Origin: Desulfurococcus sp.
GTDB lineage: Archaea > Thermoproteota > Thermoprotei_A > Sulfolobales > Desulfurococcaceae
Assembly: GCA_026626905.1 (NCBI GenBank)
Contig: JAPNUX010000003.1
Coordinates: forward strand, 186,001 to 250,000
Direction: 5' to 3'
Length of the DNA: 64,000 bases
Part shown: piece by piece, positions 53,793 to 62,241 of the stretch
Position numbering within the stretch: position 1 is the stretch's first letter
How the letters are laid out: each line of letters begins with the position of its first letter
Position numbers and translations under genes: made by a program
The notes under the pieces: generated by a model
What the model was told of the DNA's origin: nothing
The model's database searches: none
What the model saw: the letters and a program-made list of their open reading frames with translations, nothing else

Positions 53793-54160
53793 GATCCTCA
53801 TGGTTAAACTGTGCATTAACTAACTTTTTTAATTTTTAATCAAATGCATGAAACCACTGAGACCAGATCTTCTATCCCTCCCGGCTGGTATTTAACTCTT
53901 AGAAGGCTACCTATAGATTACTCCCAAGTAAATGGTGTGTTACCTCTATCTACGAGAACTAGCATAAGCTTTAAGAAACACTTTAGTATCCAACCTAACA
54001 CTTGTAGAATACCTCTTCGACATCTCCTAGCAATCAGCTTAATGTACTCTAGTTAACAATTTACCCGGTTTACGACTGCTGAATAGGCTTAAATCGAAGG
54101 ATTACACGCAGAAAATACATATATACCTGGTCATAGTATTACAATCAGTGGGAAGGGTAC
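53793..54160. other. Intergenic region between two amino-acid symporter genes
   Basis: About 370 bases. A T-rich run (TAACTTTTTTAATTTTTAAT, 53821-53840) follows the glutamate symporter and is a likely terminator. An ACATATATACC element (about 54116-54127) about 40 bases before the next ATG is the likely TATA box, and GTGGGAAGGG precedes that ATG. A 70-codon frame at 53844-54056 has no ribosome site and is not protein-like. Confidence 0.5.
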
Positions 54161-55705
54161 ATGAGTGCAGAGAGGGAGACGTGGGCTACTAGAGTAGGAT
54201 TGATATTATCAATGGCTGGGAATGCTATTGGATTAGGGAACTTCTGGCGGTTCCCGAGACTTATGGCTGCAAATGGTGGAGGAGCATTCATGATACCATA
54301 CTTTGTTGCACTGTTACTAGTTGGCCTTCCATTAAACTGGGTTGAATGGGTTACCGGCAGGTACGGCGGTAAATACGGGCATGGCACGTTAGGCCCTATG
54401 TTCTACTTAATGGCTAGAGAAACATTGAAGCCGAGAAGAGCTATAATCTTCGGTATAATAGGAGGAATGCTAGCATTCGCTGTGACAACACTATTAAACT
54501 CCTACTACATTCACGCGATAGGGTGGACGACCGCCTACACTATCTACAGTGCCACCGGTGCATACTACGGGGTTGATACAGTAGCATTCTTCGAGAGTCA
54601 TATCAACAATATAGGCATGGTTCTAGCTACATGGGCTATACCAATGATACTATTATTTATAGCTGCATATAGAGGTGTTGCAAAAGGCATTGAGCTCTTC
54701 AATCTCATTATGATGCCACTACTATTCATCTTCGGTGTGATCCTAGCTGCGAGATCCATAACTCTCGGCGCGCCAATAAAACCCGAGTGGAGTACGTGGG
54801 CTGGGCTCTGGTATGCTTGGAAACCAGACTTCGACTACCTTGCAAAGAACTTCTGGAGTGTTACACTTGCTGCAACCGGCCAGATATTCTTCACTCTAAG
54901 TCTTGGAATGGGTATAATACAGAATTATGCTTCATACATTAAGAAAGGCGAGGATATAGCATTAGGCGTAATGACAATGACATCGCTGAACGAGTTCGCT
55001 GAGGTAGTCCTCGGAGGCTCGATCGCAGTACCACTAGCCTACGCGTACCTCGGTCCAGAAGTAGTTAAAGCTGGCTCTCTTGGGCTAGCATTCATGGCTC
55101 TACCAAACATATTCGTGGCCATGGGAAGTATTGGCAGGTTCTTCGGAGTCCTATGGTTCCTCCTACTATTCTTCGCAGGGTGGACTTCAGCGATAGCAAT
55201 GTACAACTATCTTGTAGCAATGTTCGAGGAGGAGCTAGGTATTAAAAGAAAGATAGGTTCAGTAATAGTATTCATATTGTACTTCCTGCTAGGATTACCA
55301 ATAGCACTAGACCCATCACTTACATACTTCGATGAACTCGACTTCTGGGTCGGCTCATTCGTGCTAATAGTACTAGGATTATTTGATGTAATAGTAGGAG
55401 TATGGCTCTTTAAACCAAGCAACCTGTGGAGAGAACTACACGATGGTGCATTAGTGAGAGTTCCAGAGGTGTTCAAGTGGATACTAATAGCGATAACACC
55501 AATATATATCGTCATACTCCTAGTAGGATCTATGGTTGACTACTACTTGAGGGGACGTTTTGCAGTAGCTGACCCACGGATAATAGGAGCTAGAATTGCC
55601 GTGATAATAATGTTCATTATTGGAGCTATTGAAACCTACTACGCTCTCAAAAAGAAGTATGCTAAGGAGCTAGCTGAGAACAGAAAGATAATTATTGTCG
55701 AGTAG
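54161..55705 (+). CDS. Sodium:neurotransmitter symporter family (LeuT/MhsT-like) transporter
   Basis: A 514-residue NSS symporter with about 12 spans. The unwound first span signature is ATRVGLILSMAGNAIGLGNFWRFP (about 9-32), followed by NGGGAFMIPYF. Span 6 carries ATGQIFFTLSLGMGIIQNYASY, and span 8 carries FLLLFFAGWTSAIAMYNYLV. It would take up amino acids with Na+. The very next gene is a 36-residue single-span protein with a strong ribosome site, as in NSS transporters that need a small subunit. Confidence 0.92.
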   Translation: MSAERETWATRVGLILSMAGNAIGLGNFWRFPRLMAANGGGAFMIPYFVALLLVGLPLNWVEWVTGRYGGKYGHGTLGPMFYLMARETLKPRRAIIFGIIGGMLAFAVTTLLNSYYIHAIGWTTAYTIYSATGAYYGVDTVAFFESHINNIGMVLATWAIPMILLFIAAYRGVAKGIELFNLIMMPLLFIFGVILAARSITLGAPIKPEWSTWAGLWYAWKPDFDYLAKNFWSVTLAATGQIFFTLSLGMGIIQNYASYIKKGEDIALGVMTMTSLNEFAEVVLGGSIAVPLAYAYLGPEVVKAGSLGLAFMALPNIFVAMGSIGRFFGVLWFLLLFFAGWTSAIAMYNYLVAMFEEELGIKRKIGSVIVFILYFLLGLPIALDPSLTYFDELDFWVGSFVLIVLGLFDVIVGVWLFKPSNLWRELHDGALVRVPEVFKWILIAITPIYIVILLVGSMVDYYLRGRFAVADPRIIGARIAVIIMFIIGAIETYYALKKKYAKELAENRKIIIVE

Positions 55706-55716
55706 AGGTGATGCAA

Positions 55717-55827
55717 ATGGAGCTTTCAGCACTAATCTTCCTACTAGTCAGCTGGCTATCTATTATTATATGGACGGCATGGTGCATCTGGAAGCACCTC
55801 GAGAGCAAGAAGAAACCCTCCAAATAG
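55717..55827 (+). CDS. 36-residue single-span protein, candidate NSS transporter small subunit
   Basis: The frame from ATG 55717 encodes a short lumenal N-terminus, one span (about residues 5-25, with LIFLLVSWLSIIIWTAW), and a basic tail ending KKKPSK. GAGGTGAT (55705-55712) is a near-perfect ribosome site; ATG 55711 lies inside it and would add two residues. It begins 11 bases after the symporter stop. In bacteria the NSS methionine/alanine importer MetP needs a single-span partner, MetS. Size, topology and position match that role. Sequence similarity to MetS was not tested. Confidence 0.7.
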   Translation: MELSALIFLLVSWLSIIIWTAWCIWKHLESKKKPSK

Positions 55828-55866
55828 TTTTTCCCCGCATCTTCCTTAAATTTTCGGGGTGGTTTC

Positions 55867-56562
55867 TTGGAGAGTATTAAATTACTAAGGGATACTGTTA
55901 GCTTGATGAGGATGATTGCAGCTAATCGAAAGCTAGGTAATGTTAAATTGAAGGCTAAAATAGAAGAGGCTGCTTCAGTCCTTGAATCCATGCTAGGAGA
56001 GATAAGCGTTGATAACGTAGAGTTAGCGAGATTAATTAACTCTAAGGCTAGAGAAGTCTACTTTAAGATGGAGAAGAATGGATTAACGAGTGATGTAGTT
56101 AACGAGATTAATAGGCTTGTTAAATGGTGCAGGATGGCTCCATACGATTTTACAGATAGAATCAAATATGTTAGGAGAGGTTATAGATCCTACCTCTACG
56201 GCATGATAATATTCTTCATAGTAGCTGGCACCTACACTCAAGCCTATGCAATTTCAGCATTAATTCTAGCGCTTCCCACAGTCTTAGCGATGATGTTTAC
56301 AAGGAGAAGACTAGCTACAGGCTTAATGCTCGCTTTCTCCACGATACCCTTACCTCTAGCTATTTTCTCATGGACTGCCCACTACTCTATCTACGCTCTA
56401 ATTAATTCTGGAGAAGCCTTGTCTCTAGCAGGAGAGCTTGGACTACCAGTAGGCCTCATCTACATGATACTCCTCCTATACCTTACTGGAAGCATTAGCG
56501 GCATGATACTGCTATCAGCAGCTGTATACTACCTCTACAGGAATAGATACGCTTTCATCTAG
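55867..56562 (+). CDS. Membrane protein of unknown function
   Basis: A 231-residue protein starting at TTG (55867). Residues 1-105 are soluble and helical, with repeated short basic segments; residues about 108-225 hold four or five spans (YGMIIFFIVAGTYTQAYAISALILALP and so on). It would sit in the membrane with a cytoplasmic N-terminal domain. No family is recognised. It follows the 36-residue gene by 39 bases and may share its transcript. Confidence 0.6.
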   Translation: MESIKLLRDTVSLMRMIAANRKLGNVKLKAKIEEAASVLESMLGEISVDNVELARLINSKAREVYFKMEKNGLTSDVVNEINRLVKWCRMAPYDFTDRIKYVRRGYRSYLYGMIIFFIVAGTYTQAYAISALILALPTVLAMMFTRRRLATGLMLAFSTIPLPLAIFSWTAHYSIYALINSGEALSLAGELGLPVGLIYMILLLYLTGSISGMILLSAAVYYLYRNRYAFI

Positions 56563-56651
56563 CAGCTCTCCCAGTTAACTCTAATCGTGTAGGATTACGT
56601 TTATTAATGGCGTTCACTGTAGCAGGTATAGTGAAGCCTGGTGGATTGGAA

Positions 56652-57209
56652 ATGCATGTGGAGATCCGCTGGCACGGGAGAGGTGGTCAGGGGGCCTGGA
56701 CAGCCAGCAACTTGATTGCTATGGCTGCAGCACTAGAGGGACTCTACGTGCAAAGCTTCCCTGCATTCGGTGCTGAAAGGTCTGGTGCTCCAATGCTAGC
56801 CTTCACGAGGATAAGCGACCAGCCGATTGAGTATCACAGCATGATATACGAGCCTGACGTGGTAGTGGTACTCGACCACACGCTACTCTACCCTGATGTA
56901 AAGCAGGGGTTGAAGAAGGGTGGCGCGGTAGTAACCAACTACCTGGGTAATAAGGACATGGTGCTTAAGAGGCTTGGAGTTGAGAGAGGAGAGTACAAGA
57001 TTATTGCTATCCCTGCGTCAAAGCTGGCTCTCGAGATACTTAGAGCTAACATAACTAATACCGCCATGATCGGAGGGCTCCTCAAGCTCGGAGATATTAT
57101 TAAATGGGAGAGCGTGGAGAAGGCTGTAAGATTAAGGTTTAAGGGTTCTATCGCAGAGAAGAACATAGAGCTGATAAGAAAAGCTTACGAGGAGGCTGTG
57201 GAGGTGTAG
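56652..57209 (+). CDS. porG: Pyruvate:ferredoxin oxidoreductase gamma subunit
   Basis: A protein of about 185 residues. Seen: IRWHGRGGQGAWTASNLIAMAA (about 5-26) and SFPAFGAERSGAPMLAFTRISD, typical of PorG. The start was set at ATG 56652, six bases after GGTGGAT; an upstream ATG at 56607 would add 15 non-conserved residues. It is the first gene of a gamma-delta-alpha-beta operon, the usual archaeal POR order. It takes part in CoA binding. Confidence 0.92.
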   Translation: MHVEIRWHGRGGQGAWTASNLIAMAAALEGLYVQSFPAFGAERSGAPMLAFTRISDQPIEYHSMIYEPDVVVVLDHTLLYPDVKQGLKKGGAVVTNYLGNKDMVLKRLGVERGEYKIIAIPASKLALEILRANITNTAMIGGLLKLGDIIKWESVEKAVRLRFKGSIAEKNIELIRKAYEEAVEV

Positions 57210-57212
57210 CAT

Positions 57213-57491
57213 GTGAGTGAGCCTAGAGGCTGGAGAAGTCTTCCAATGGGTGGCGTTGCATACAGGCTCTCCACGGATGTTAAAACAGGCGACTGGCGTG
57301 CACTGAGACCAGTGGTAGACCACGATAAGTGCATTAAGTGCATGCTATGCTGGCTCTACTGCCCCGACATGGCTATAGTATGGGATGGCGAGAAGATCCA
57401 GGTTAACCTGGACTACTGTAAGGGATGCGGGATATGTGCTCACGAATGCCCTGTTAAAGCTATAAGCATGGTTCCCGAGTTCGAGGTGTAA
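57213..57491 (+). CDS. porD: Pyruvate:ferredoxin oxidoreductase delta subunit
   Basis: A 92-residue ferredoxin-like subunit starting at GTG after GAGGTG. The two [4Fe-4S] motifs are CIKCMLCWLYCP (about 36-47) and CKGCGICAHECP (about 70-81). It carries electrons from the TPP subunit to ferredoxin. The N-terminal 30 residues, with WRSLPMGGVAYRLSTDVKTGDWR, are typical of PorD rather than KorD. Confidence 0.92.
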   Translation: MSEPRGWRSLPMGGVAYRLSTDVKTGDWRALRPVVDHDKCIKCMLCWLYCPDMAIVWDGEKIQVNLDYCKGCGICAHECPVKAISMVPEFEV

Positions 57492-57495
57492 GCCT

Positions 57496-58755
57496 ATGGT
57501 GAAAGCTGTCTCTAAGCCTAGAATACCACTTGAGAAGCAGACTTTAATGCTTGTTAACGGTGATGAAGCCGTAGCATATGCAGTTAAGCAGAGCCATGTA
57601 GATGTTGTTGCAGCATACCCTATAACACCGCAGACCATAATAGTTGAGAAGTACTCGGAGTTCGTGTTCGATGGGCTAGTTCACACGGAGTTCATACCAG
57701 TAGAGTCCGAGCACTCAGCTATGAGCGCGTGCGTGGGTGCAGCAGCCGCTGGAGCAAGAGCCTTCACAGCAACCTCCTCGCAGGGATTAGCCTTAATGGT
57801 TGAAATAGTATACATTGCCTCAGCAATGAGGCTACCAATAGTTATGGCTGTAGTTAACAGGGCTCTCTCAGCACCAATAAACATCCACAACGACCATAGT
57901 GACGCATACCTTATGAGGGATTCAGGCTGGATACAGCTGTTCGTGGAGAACGTGCAGGAAGCTTACGATACAACAATACAAGCCTTCAAGATAGCAGAGG
58001 ATCCAAGCGTTCAGCTACCAGTAGCCGTGAACCTCGATGGATTCTTCCTAAGCCACACCCTAGAGAAGATATACATGCTACCCGATGAAGACGTCTACAA
58101 CTATCTCGGCGGCCCCAGAAAGCTCGTTAAAGTCAAAGTAGACTACTTCGATGAAGAAGTACCCCTCGCTCTAAACCCTGCAAGACCGCTAACATTCGGA
58201 TCCCTAGACCTCTACGACTACTACTTCGAGCACAAGGTTCAACAGGTTGAAGCAATGAAAGCAGTACCAGAAGTCGTCAGAAGAGTAAACGATGAGTGGT
58301 TCGAGCTAACTGGCAGGAGGTATGGTGACGGCATTCTTGAAACATACGGCATGGAGGACGCTGATATAGCAGTAGTAGTAATGGGTAGTACAGCAGGAAC
58401 TGTGAGAAGCGTAGTGAGAAGCCTCAGAGAGAAGGGGGAGAAGGTAGGATTAGTTAAGGTTAGAATGTTCAGGCCATTCCCCCACAACGAGATAGCTGAG
58501 GTGTTATCAGGCGCTAAGATAGTTGCTGTGATGGATAAAGCTGCTACTCCAGGAAACTTCAGCGCGCTATACGAGGATGTAGCTGCAAGCCTCTACGATT
58601 TAAGTGAAAGACCAATGCTAGTCAACTACATCTACGGGCTCGGCGGGAGGGATACACCACCATCACTAATCTACAAGATGATTGAGGAGGTTAAGAGGGA
58701 TCTCGAGGCGAAACGTATTGAAAGAAAGATAAGGTATCTGGGGGTGAGGGAGTAG
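57496..58755 (+). CDS. porA: Pyruvate:ferredoxin oxidoreductase alpha subunit
   Basis: A 419-residue alpha chain. Seen: VNGDEAVAYAVKQSHVDVVAAYPITPQT (about 15-42), TEFIPVESEHSAMSACVGAAAAGARAFTATSSQGLALM (about 57-94) and the substrate-region NRALSAPINIHNDHSDAYLMRDSGW. A C-terminal Rossmann-like domain has VVVMGSTAGTVRSVV. It is typical PorA. It starts four bases after the delta gene. Confidence 0.94.
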   Translation: MVKAVSKPRIPLEKQTLMLVNGDEAVAYAVKQSHVDVVAAYPITPQTIIVEKYSEFVFDGLVHTEFIPVESEHSAMSACVGAAAAGARAFTATSSQGLALMVEIVYIASAMRLPIVMAVVNRALSAPINIHNDHSDAYLMRDSGWIQLFVENVQEAYDTTIQAFKIAEDPSVQLPVAVNLDGFFLSHTLEKIYMLPDEDVYNYLGGPRKLVKVKVDYFDEEVPLALNPARPLTFGSLDLYDYYFEHKVQQVEAMKAVPEVVRRVNDEWFELTGRRYGDGILETYGMEDADIAVVVMGSTAGTVRSVVRSLREKGEKVGLVKVRMFRPFPHNEIAEVLSGAKIVAVMDKAATPGNFSALYEDVAASLYDLSERPMLVNYIYGLGGRDTPPSLIYKMIEEVKRDLEAKRIERKIRYLGVRE

Positions 58756-58757
58756 CC

Positions 58758-59816
58758 ATGACCGTTAGAACTCTACCTGAATTCCCTGTTAAGAAAGGAG
58801 AGCCAGCCTACAAGCTATGGATATTCGAGCCGGGATGGAAGGGTGAGCTACCACTAGTATTCAATTTAAGGCAGATGGCTGAGCAGAAGAGGCCTGCACT
58901 ACTCCCAGGACACAGATTATGTGCTGGATGTGCTGCACCACTAGTAGTAAAATTAGCGAGCTTCGCCTTCAGAGGACCGACAATAGTTGTTAATGCAACC
59001 GGGTGCCTAGAGGTATCATCAACAGTATTCCCCTACACTAGCTGGGCTGTCCCATGGATACACGTAGCTTTCGAGAACTCTGCTGCAGTAGCTGGAGGCA
59101 TCGAGGCAGCAATTAAAGCCTTGAAGAAAACTGGGAGGCTTCCATACGATCATGTAGATGTTGTAGTATTCGCTGGCGACGGAGGTACCTTCGACATAGG
59201 CTTCCAGGCTCTCAGCGGGATGGCTGAGAGAGGCCATGACGTGCTATACATACTCTACGATAATGAAGCATACATGAATACTGGCATCCAGAGGTCTGGT
59301 GGAACCCCTAGGTTCGCAGCAACCACGACATCCCCCGCAGGTGAAGTCATACCAGGTAAACCTGAGCAGAAGAAGCCTATAGCCGAGATAATGGTTGCCC
59401 ACAGAATACCCTACGTAGCTACCACTACACCAGCCCACTGGATGGATTTAATGAAGAAGGTGAGGAAAGGCCTTGAAGTAAACGGGCCAGCATTCATACA
59501 CGCATTAAGCGATTGTGACCGAGGGTGGAGGCATGAAACCGATATATCTGTGGAGGTTATGAGGAGAGCCGTTGATACATGCTACTTCCCTCTATGGGAG
59601 TGGACGCCTCAGCAGGGATACATGTTAACAGATAGAAGCCTCGCTATAGCTAGGAATCCAGCGTTAAAGCAGCCCATAGAGAAGTACATTGAAGTTCAGG
59701 GTAGATTCAGGCACTTATTGAAGCCGGAGAACAAGGAGCTCTTAAAGCAGTTCCAGGAGTATGTTGACGCTGTATGGGAGGATCTGTTAAGGAGAGCCGC
59801 TAATGCACCTAAATGA
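58758..59816 (+). CDS. porB: Pyruvate:ferredoxin oxidoreductase beta subunit
   Basis: A 352-residue TPP subunit. Seen: HRLCAGCAAPLVVKL with the CxxC pair, ATGCLEVSSTVFPYTSWAVPWIH, the TPP/Mg2+ motif FAGDGGTFDIGFQALSGMAERGHDVLYILYDNEAYMNTG, and IHALSDCDRGWR. The residue set TGIQRSGGTPRFAATTTSP is typical of PorB. It would decarboxylate pyruvate to hydroxyethyl-TPP. Its end overlaps the next gene by 14 bases. Confidence 0.94.
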   Translation: MTVRTLPEFPVKKGEPAYKLWIFEPGWKGELPLVFNLRQMAEQKRPALLPGHRLCAGCAAPLVVKLASFAFRGPTIVVNATGCLEVSSTVFPYTSWAVPWIHVAFENSAAVAGGIEAAIKALKKTGRLPYDHVDVVVFAGDGGTFDIGFQALSGMAERGHDVLYILYDNEAYMNTGIQRSGGTPRFAATTTSPAGEVIPGKPEQKKPIAEIMVAHRIPYVATTTPAHWMDLMKKVRKGLEVNGPAFIHALSDCDRGWRHETDISVEVMRRAVDTCYFPLWEWTPQQGYMLTDRSLAIARNPALKQPIEKYIEVQGRFRHLLKPENKELLKQFQEYVDAVWEDLLRRAANAPK

Positions 59817-60315
59817 ATTTTTTCATCAAAACGTAGACCTCGCTTCAATTCTACGCAGGCTTCTCGAAGGCTCTACGCTAATTATTGGTTTAGGCTCGCC
59901 TCTCCGAATGGATGATCAAGCCGGCCTTCTACTCTGCGACGAGCTTACATCAAGAGGCGTTGAGTGCGTTAAATGCGAGTATGGTCTTGAGAACTGTTTA
60001 AGTGAAATGAAAGGAGCGAGAAGAATAATAATAGTTGACGCTGTTCTCTACGAGGATGCAAAGCCTGGTGAGATAGTTATTGTAGGCGAGGATGCCTTAC
60101 TTGAAAAGTACTCGCTGGCTACAACCCACAGCATCCCCTTGAAGACACTGTTAAAGCTTATGCACGAGTCAGGCATTGAGGAGATATATATTATAGGAAT
60201 AGTACCGCAGAGCCTCGACTATGGTCTCGAGGTATCTGAAGTAGTACGCGAGAGCGTAAGAAGGCTAGTAGCAGCTTTCATTGAAGCCATTAAAACACAG
60301 GGAGACCACATCTAA
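59803..60315 (+). CDS. Hydrogenase maturation protease-like protein (HycI/M52 family)
   Basis: A 170-residue protein. Seen: LIIGLGSPLRMDDQAGLLLCDEL (about 26-48; the GxGxxxxxDD start of the family), RRIIIVDAVLYEDAKPGEI and ATTHSIPLKTLLKLM with the His expected for nickel binding. Family members clip the C-terminus of the [NiFe] hydrogenase large subunit. No hydrogenase genes are in the window. Overlap with porB by 14 bases ties its expression to the oxidoreductase. Its first 25 residues are not family-like. Confidence 0.8.
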   Translation: MHLNEFFHQNVDLASILRRLLEGSTLIIGLGSPLRMDDQAGLLLCDELTSRGVECVKCEYGLENCLSEMKGARRIIIVDAVLYEDAKPGEIVIVGEDALLEKYSLATTHSIPLKTLLKLMHESGIEEIYIIGIVPQSLDYGLEVSEVVRESVRRLVAAFIEAIKTQGDHI

Positions 60316-60412
60316 GCGTTCACTAAGCCTCTAGTATACTAAGCCTAGAGTACCAGGTTTAATTACAGAGATAAGGATAGTCTTAGCAAGTGTTGACAAG
60401 TGAGGGTTAGAC

Positions 60413-61081
60413 TTGAAGGGTCATATAAGTGTGAGTAGAAGGATTCTAGCTAAATGCAGAAATCTCTATCAGTGTATATGGGTTGAAACAGCCCTAGTGA
60501 GGCCACTAGACTCCACGACACTCTACTGTTTCGACTGCTTCTTCCACAAGTACTCCACTAATGCTAGAGTAGAAGACAGGCTTCTCCTATCATTTAATTC
60601 TAAAAGCAGTACCAGAGAAGTCAGCCTAGGAGTCTCAGAAGGCTTTAGAAGTGTAAGCGCTGAGAAATGCGATAAGAAGAGTATTGAAGCCTATCTATCC
60701 GGTATACATGAGCTAGCAGTAGAGAAAATAGAGGATTTAACAGCTAAGCATAAGACTAGCCCAAGCAGGCTTTCATTTAAAGCCATGCTACTCGGCCTGA
60801 TACTACCAAGGCAACGTGAGACACTACAGGAGGAAGGCAAGTACTGGGGAAATCTAGCTAAGTACAGGATACTTCTTGAACTCATAAGTCTACTAGGCTA
60901 CAGGAATGGAGTTTTAAGCGCTGAGGTTGACTCAGCATTCATCCTCTACGGATTCCGTCTAGATAGGAGAGAGGTGGTGGCTCTTATAGGTGATAATATA
61001 GTGGAGCTAGCAAACTATGCTAGAATCCTCGATTTGAAGAAGCTAGCGAACGATTTATTCCCGGATAGAAGTGTAACGTAA
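60413..61081 (+). CDS. Hypothetical protein, about 222 aa
   Basis: The frame starts at TTG 60413, with weak support from a GTGAGGG upstream. Four cysteines lie near the N-terminus (CRNLYQC, and CFDCF near 39-42), a possible metal-binding cluster. The rest is helical and charged. A conserved-looking end is ANYARILDLKKLANDLF. No family is recognised. A cysteine pair of this type is common in archaeal nucleic-acid-binding proteins, but that is not evidence for a function. Confidence 0.5.
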   Translation: MKGHISVSRRILAKCRNLYQCIWVETALVRPLDSTTLYCFDCFFHKYSTNARVEDRLLLSFNSKSSTREVSLGVSEGFRSVSAEKCDKKSIEAYLSGIHELAVEKIEDLTAKHKTSPSRLSFKAMLLGLILPRQRETLQEEGKYWGNLAKYRILLELISLLGYRNGVLSAEVDSAFILYGFRLDRREVVALIGDNIVELANYARILDLKKLANDLFPDRSVT

Positions 61082-61133
61082 TCACTGCATTTATTTACTG
61101 CCTGGAGTATTCAGTAGTATCCTGGTGAAAAAC

Positions 61134-62234
61134 GTGAGCTGGAGAAGCGAGTACCTTGAACTAGTTAGAAGGCTTACAAGCATTCATGGACCGAGCGGGA
61201 GAGAGGATTCTGTTAGAGACCTAGTAGTAGAGTTAATGAAGCCTCATGTAGACAAGCTCTGGATAGATGTCTGGGGTAATGTAGTAGGCTATAGGAGAGG
61301 GAGAAGTGATTCCGGGAGGATCATGCTGGCAGCCCACATGGATGAGATAGGATTATTTGTATCCCATATAGAGGATGACGGCTTCCTCAGAGTCGTACCT
61401 ATAGGTGGAGTCCTCGAGAGAACACTACTGTACCAGAGAGTTGTCGTGAAGACAAGGGATGGGAGAACATGGAGGGGTGTTATAGGCTTAAAGCCTCCCC
61501 ACATCGTGAAACCCGAGGAAGCCCAGAAGATACCAGAGATTAGAGAGTTATTCGTAGATGTCGGTGCTTCATCGAAAGAGGAAGTAGAGAAGATGGGTAT
61601 AAGGGTTGGAGACACCGTAGTCTTCGACAGAGAAGTTGCAGAGTTAAGTGGCGACAGGATCACCGGCAAGGCGTTTGATGATAGAGTTGGGGTAGCAGTC
61701 ATGCTGAAAGCCCTCGAGATGCTTGAGACACCAGGAGTCGACGCCTACTTTGTCGCTACAGTTCAAGAAGAGGTTGGATTAAAGGGCGCCAGGGTATCCT
61801 CGTATGGTATTTCACCTGATGTAGCGTTAGCAATAGATGTAACCATAGCCAGCGATGTCCCAGGGGTCTCGAAGAGCGAGTGGTTCACTCGACTTGGATA
61901 CGGGCCGGCGATAAAGATAGCTGATGGAAGAAATGCTACTGGACTCATATCCCACCCCAAGGTCGTGGAGTTCCTGGTGAATATAGCTGAGAGGAGAAAG
62001 ATACCATATCAGCTTGAAGTAATCTCAGGAGGTACAACTGATGCATCTATAATAGCATTGAATAAAGAGGGGGTTGCTGCAAGCACGATCTCTATTCCAG
62101 CCAGATACATTCATAGTCCAGTCGAAGTAGTAGACTTAAAAGACCTGTACAATGCATCCCAGCTTGCAAAAGCATTCATAGAGGAGGTTACACCAGAATG
62201 GATTAAGAGTGTTAAAGGAGTAGTAATAAAGTAG
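61134..62234 (+). CDS. M42-family metallo-aminopeptidase (TET-like)
   Basis: A protein of about 366 residues. Seen: TSIHGPSGREDSVRDLV (about 13-29), the metal-binding AAHMDEIGLFVSHIEDDGFL (about 66-85), the bridging Asp in GKAFDDRVGVAVML, the catalytic Glu pair in VATVQEEVGLKGAR, AIDVTIASDVPG and the His ligand in IPARYIHSPVEVV. TET enzymes form large tetrahedral particles and trim peptides, which fits with the peptide importer in this window. The start was set at GTG 61134, six bases after GGTG; GTG 61125 is the alternative. Confidence 0.92.
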   Translation: MSWRSEYLELVRRLTSIHGPSGREDSVRDLVVELMKPHVDKLWIDVWGNVVGYRRGRSDSGRIMLAAHMDEIGLFVSHIEDDGFLRVVPIGGVLERTLLYQRVVVKTRDGRTWRGVIGLKPPHIVKPEEAQKIPEIRELFVDVGASSKEEVEKMGIRVGDTVVFDREVAELSGDRITGKAFDDRVGVAVMLKALEMLETPGVDAYFVATVQEEVGLKGARVSSYGISPDVALAIDVTIASDVPGVSKSEWFTRLGYGPAIKIADGRNATGLISHPKVVEFLVNIAERRKIPYQLEVISGGTTDASIIALNKEGVAASTISIPARYIHSPVEVVDLKDLYNASQLAKAFIEEVTPEWIKSVKGVVIK

Positions 62235-62241
62235 TAAGGGA

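Noticed and set aside
53844-54056. A 70-codon frame between the two amino-acid symporters
   Set aside because: No ribosome site, promoter or protein-like pattern; it begins within a terminator-like T-rich region.
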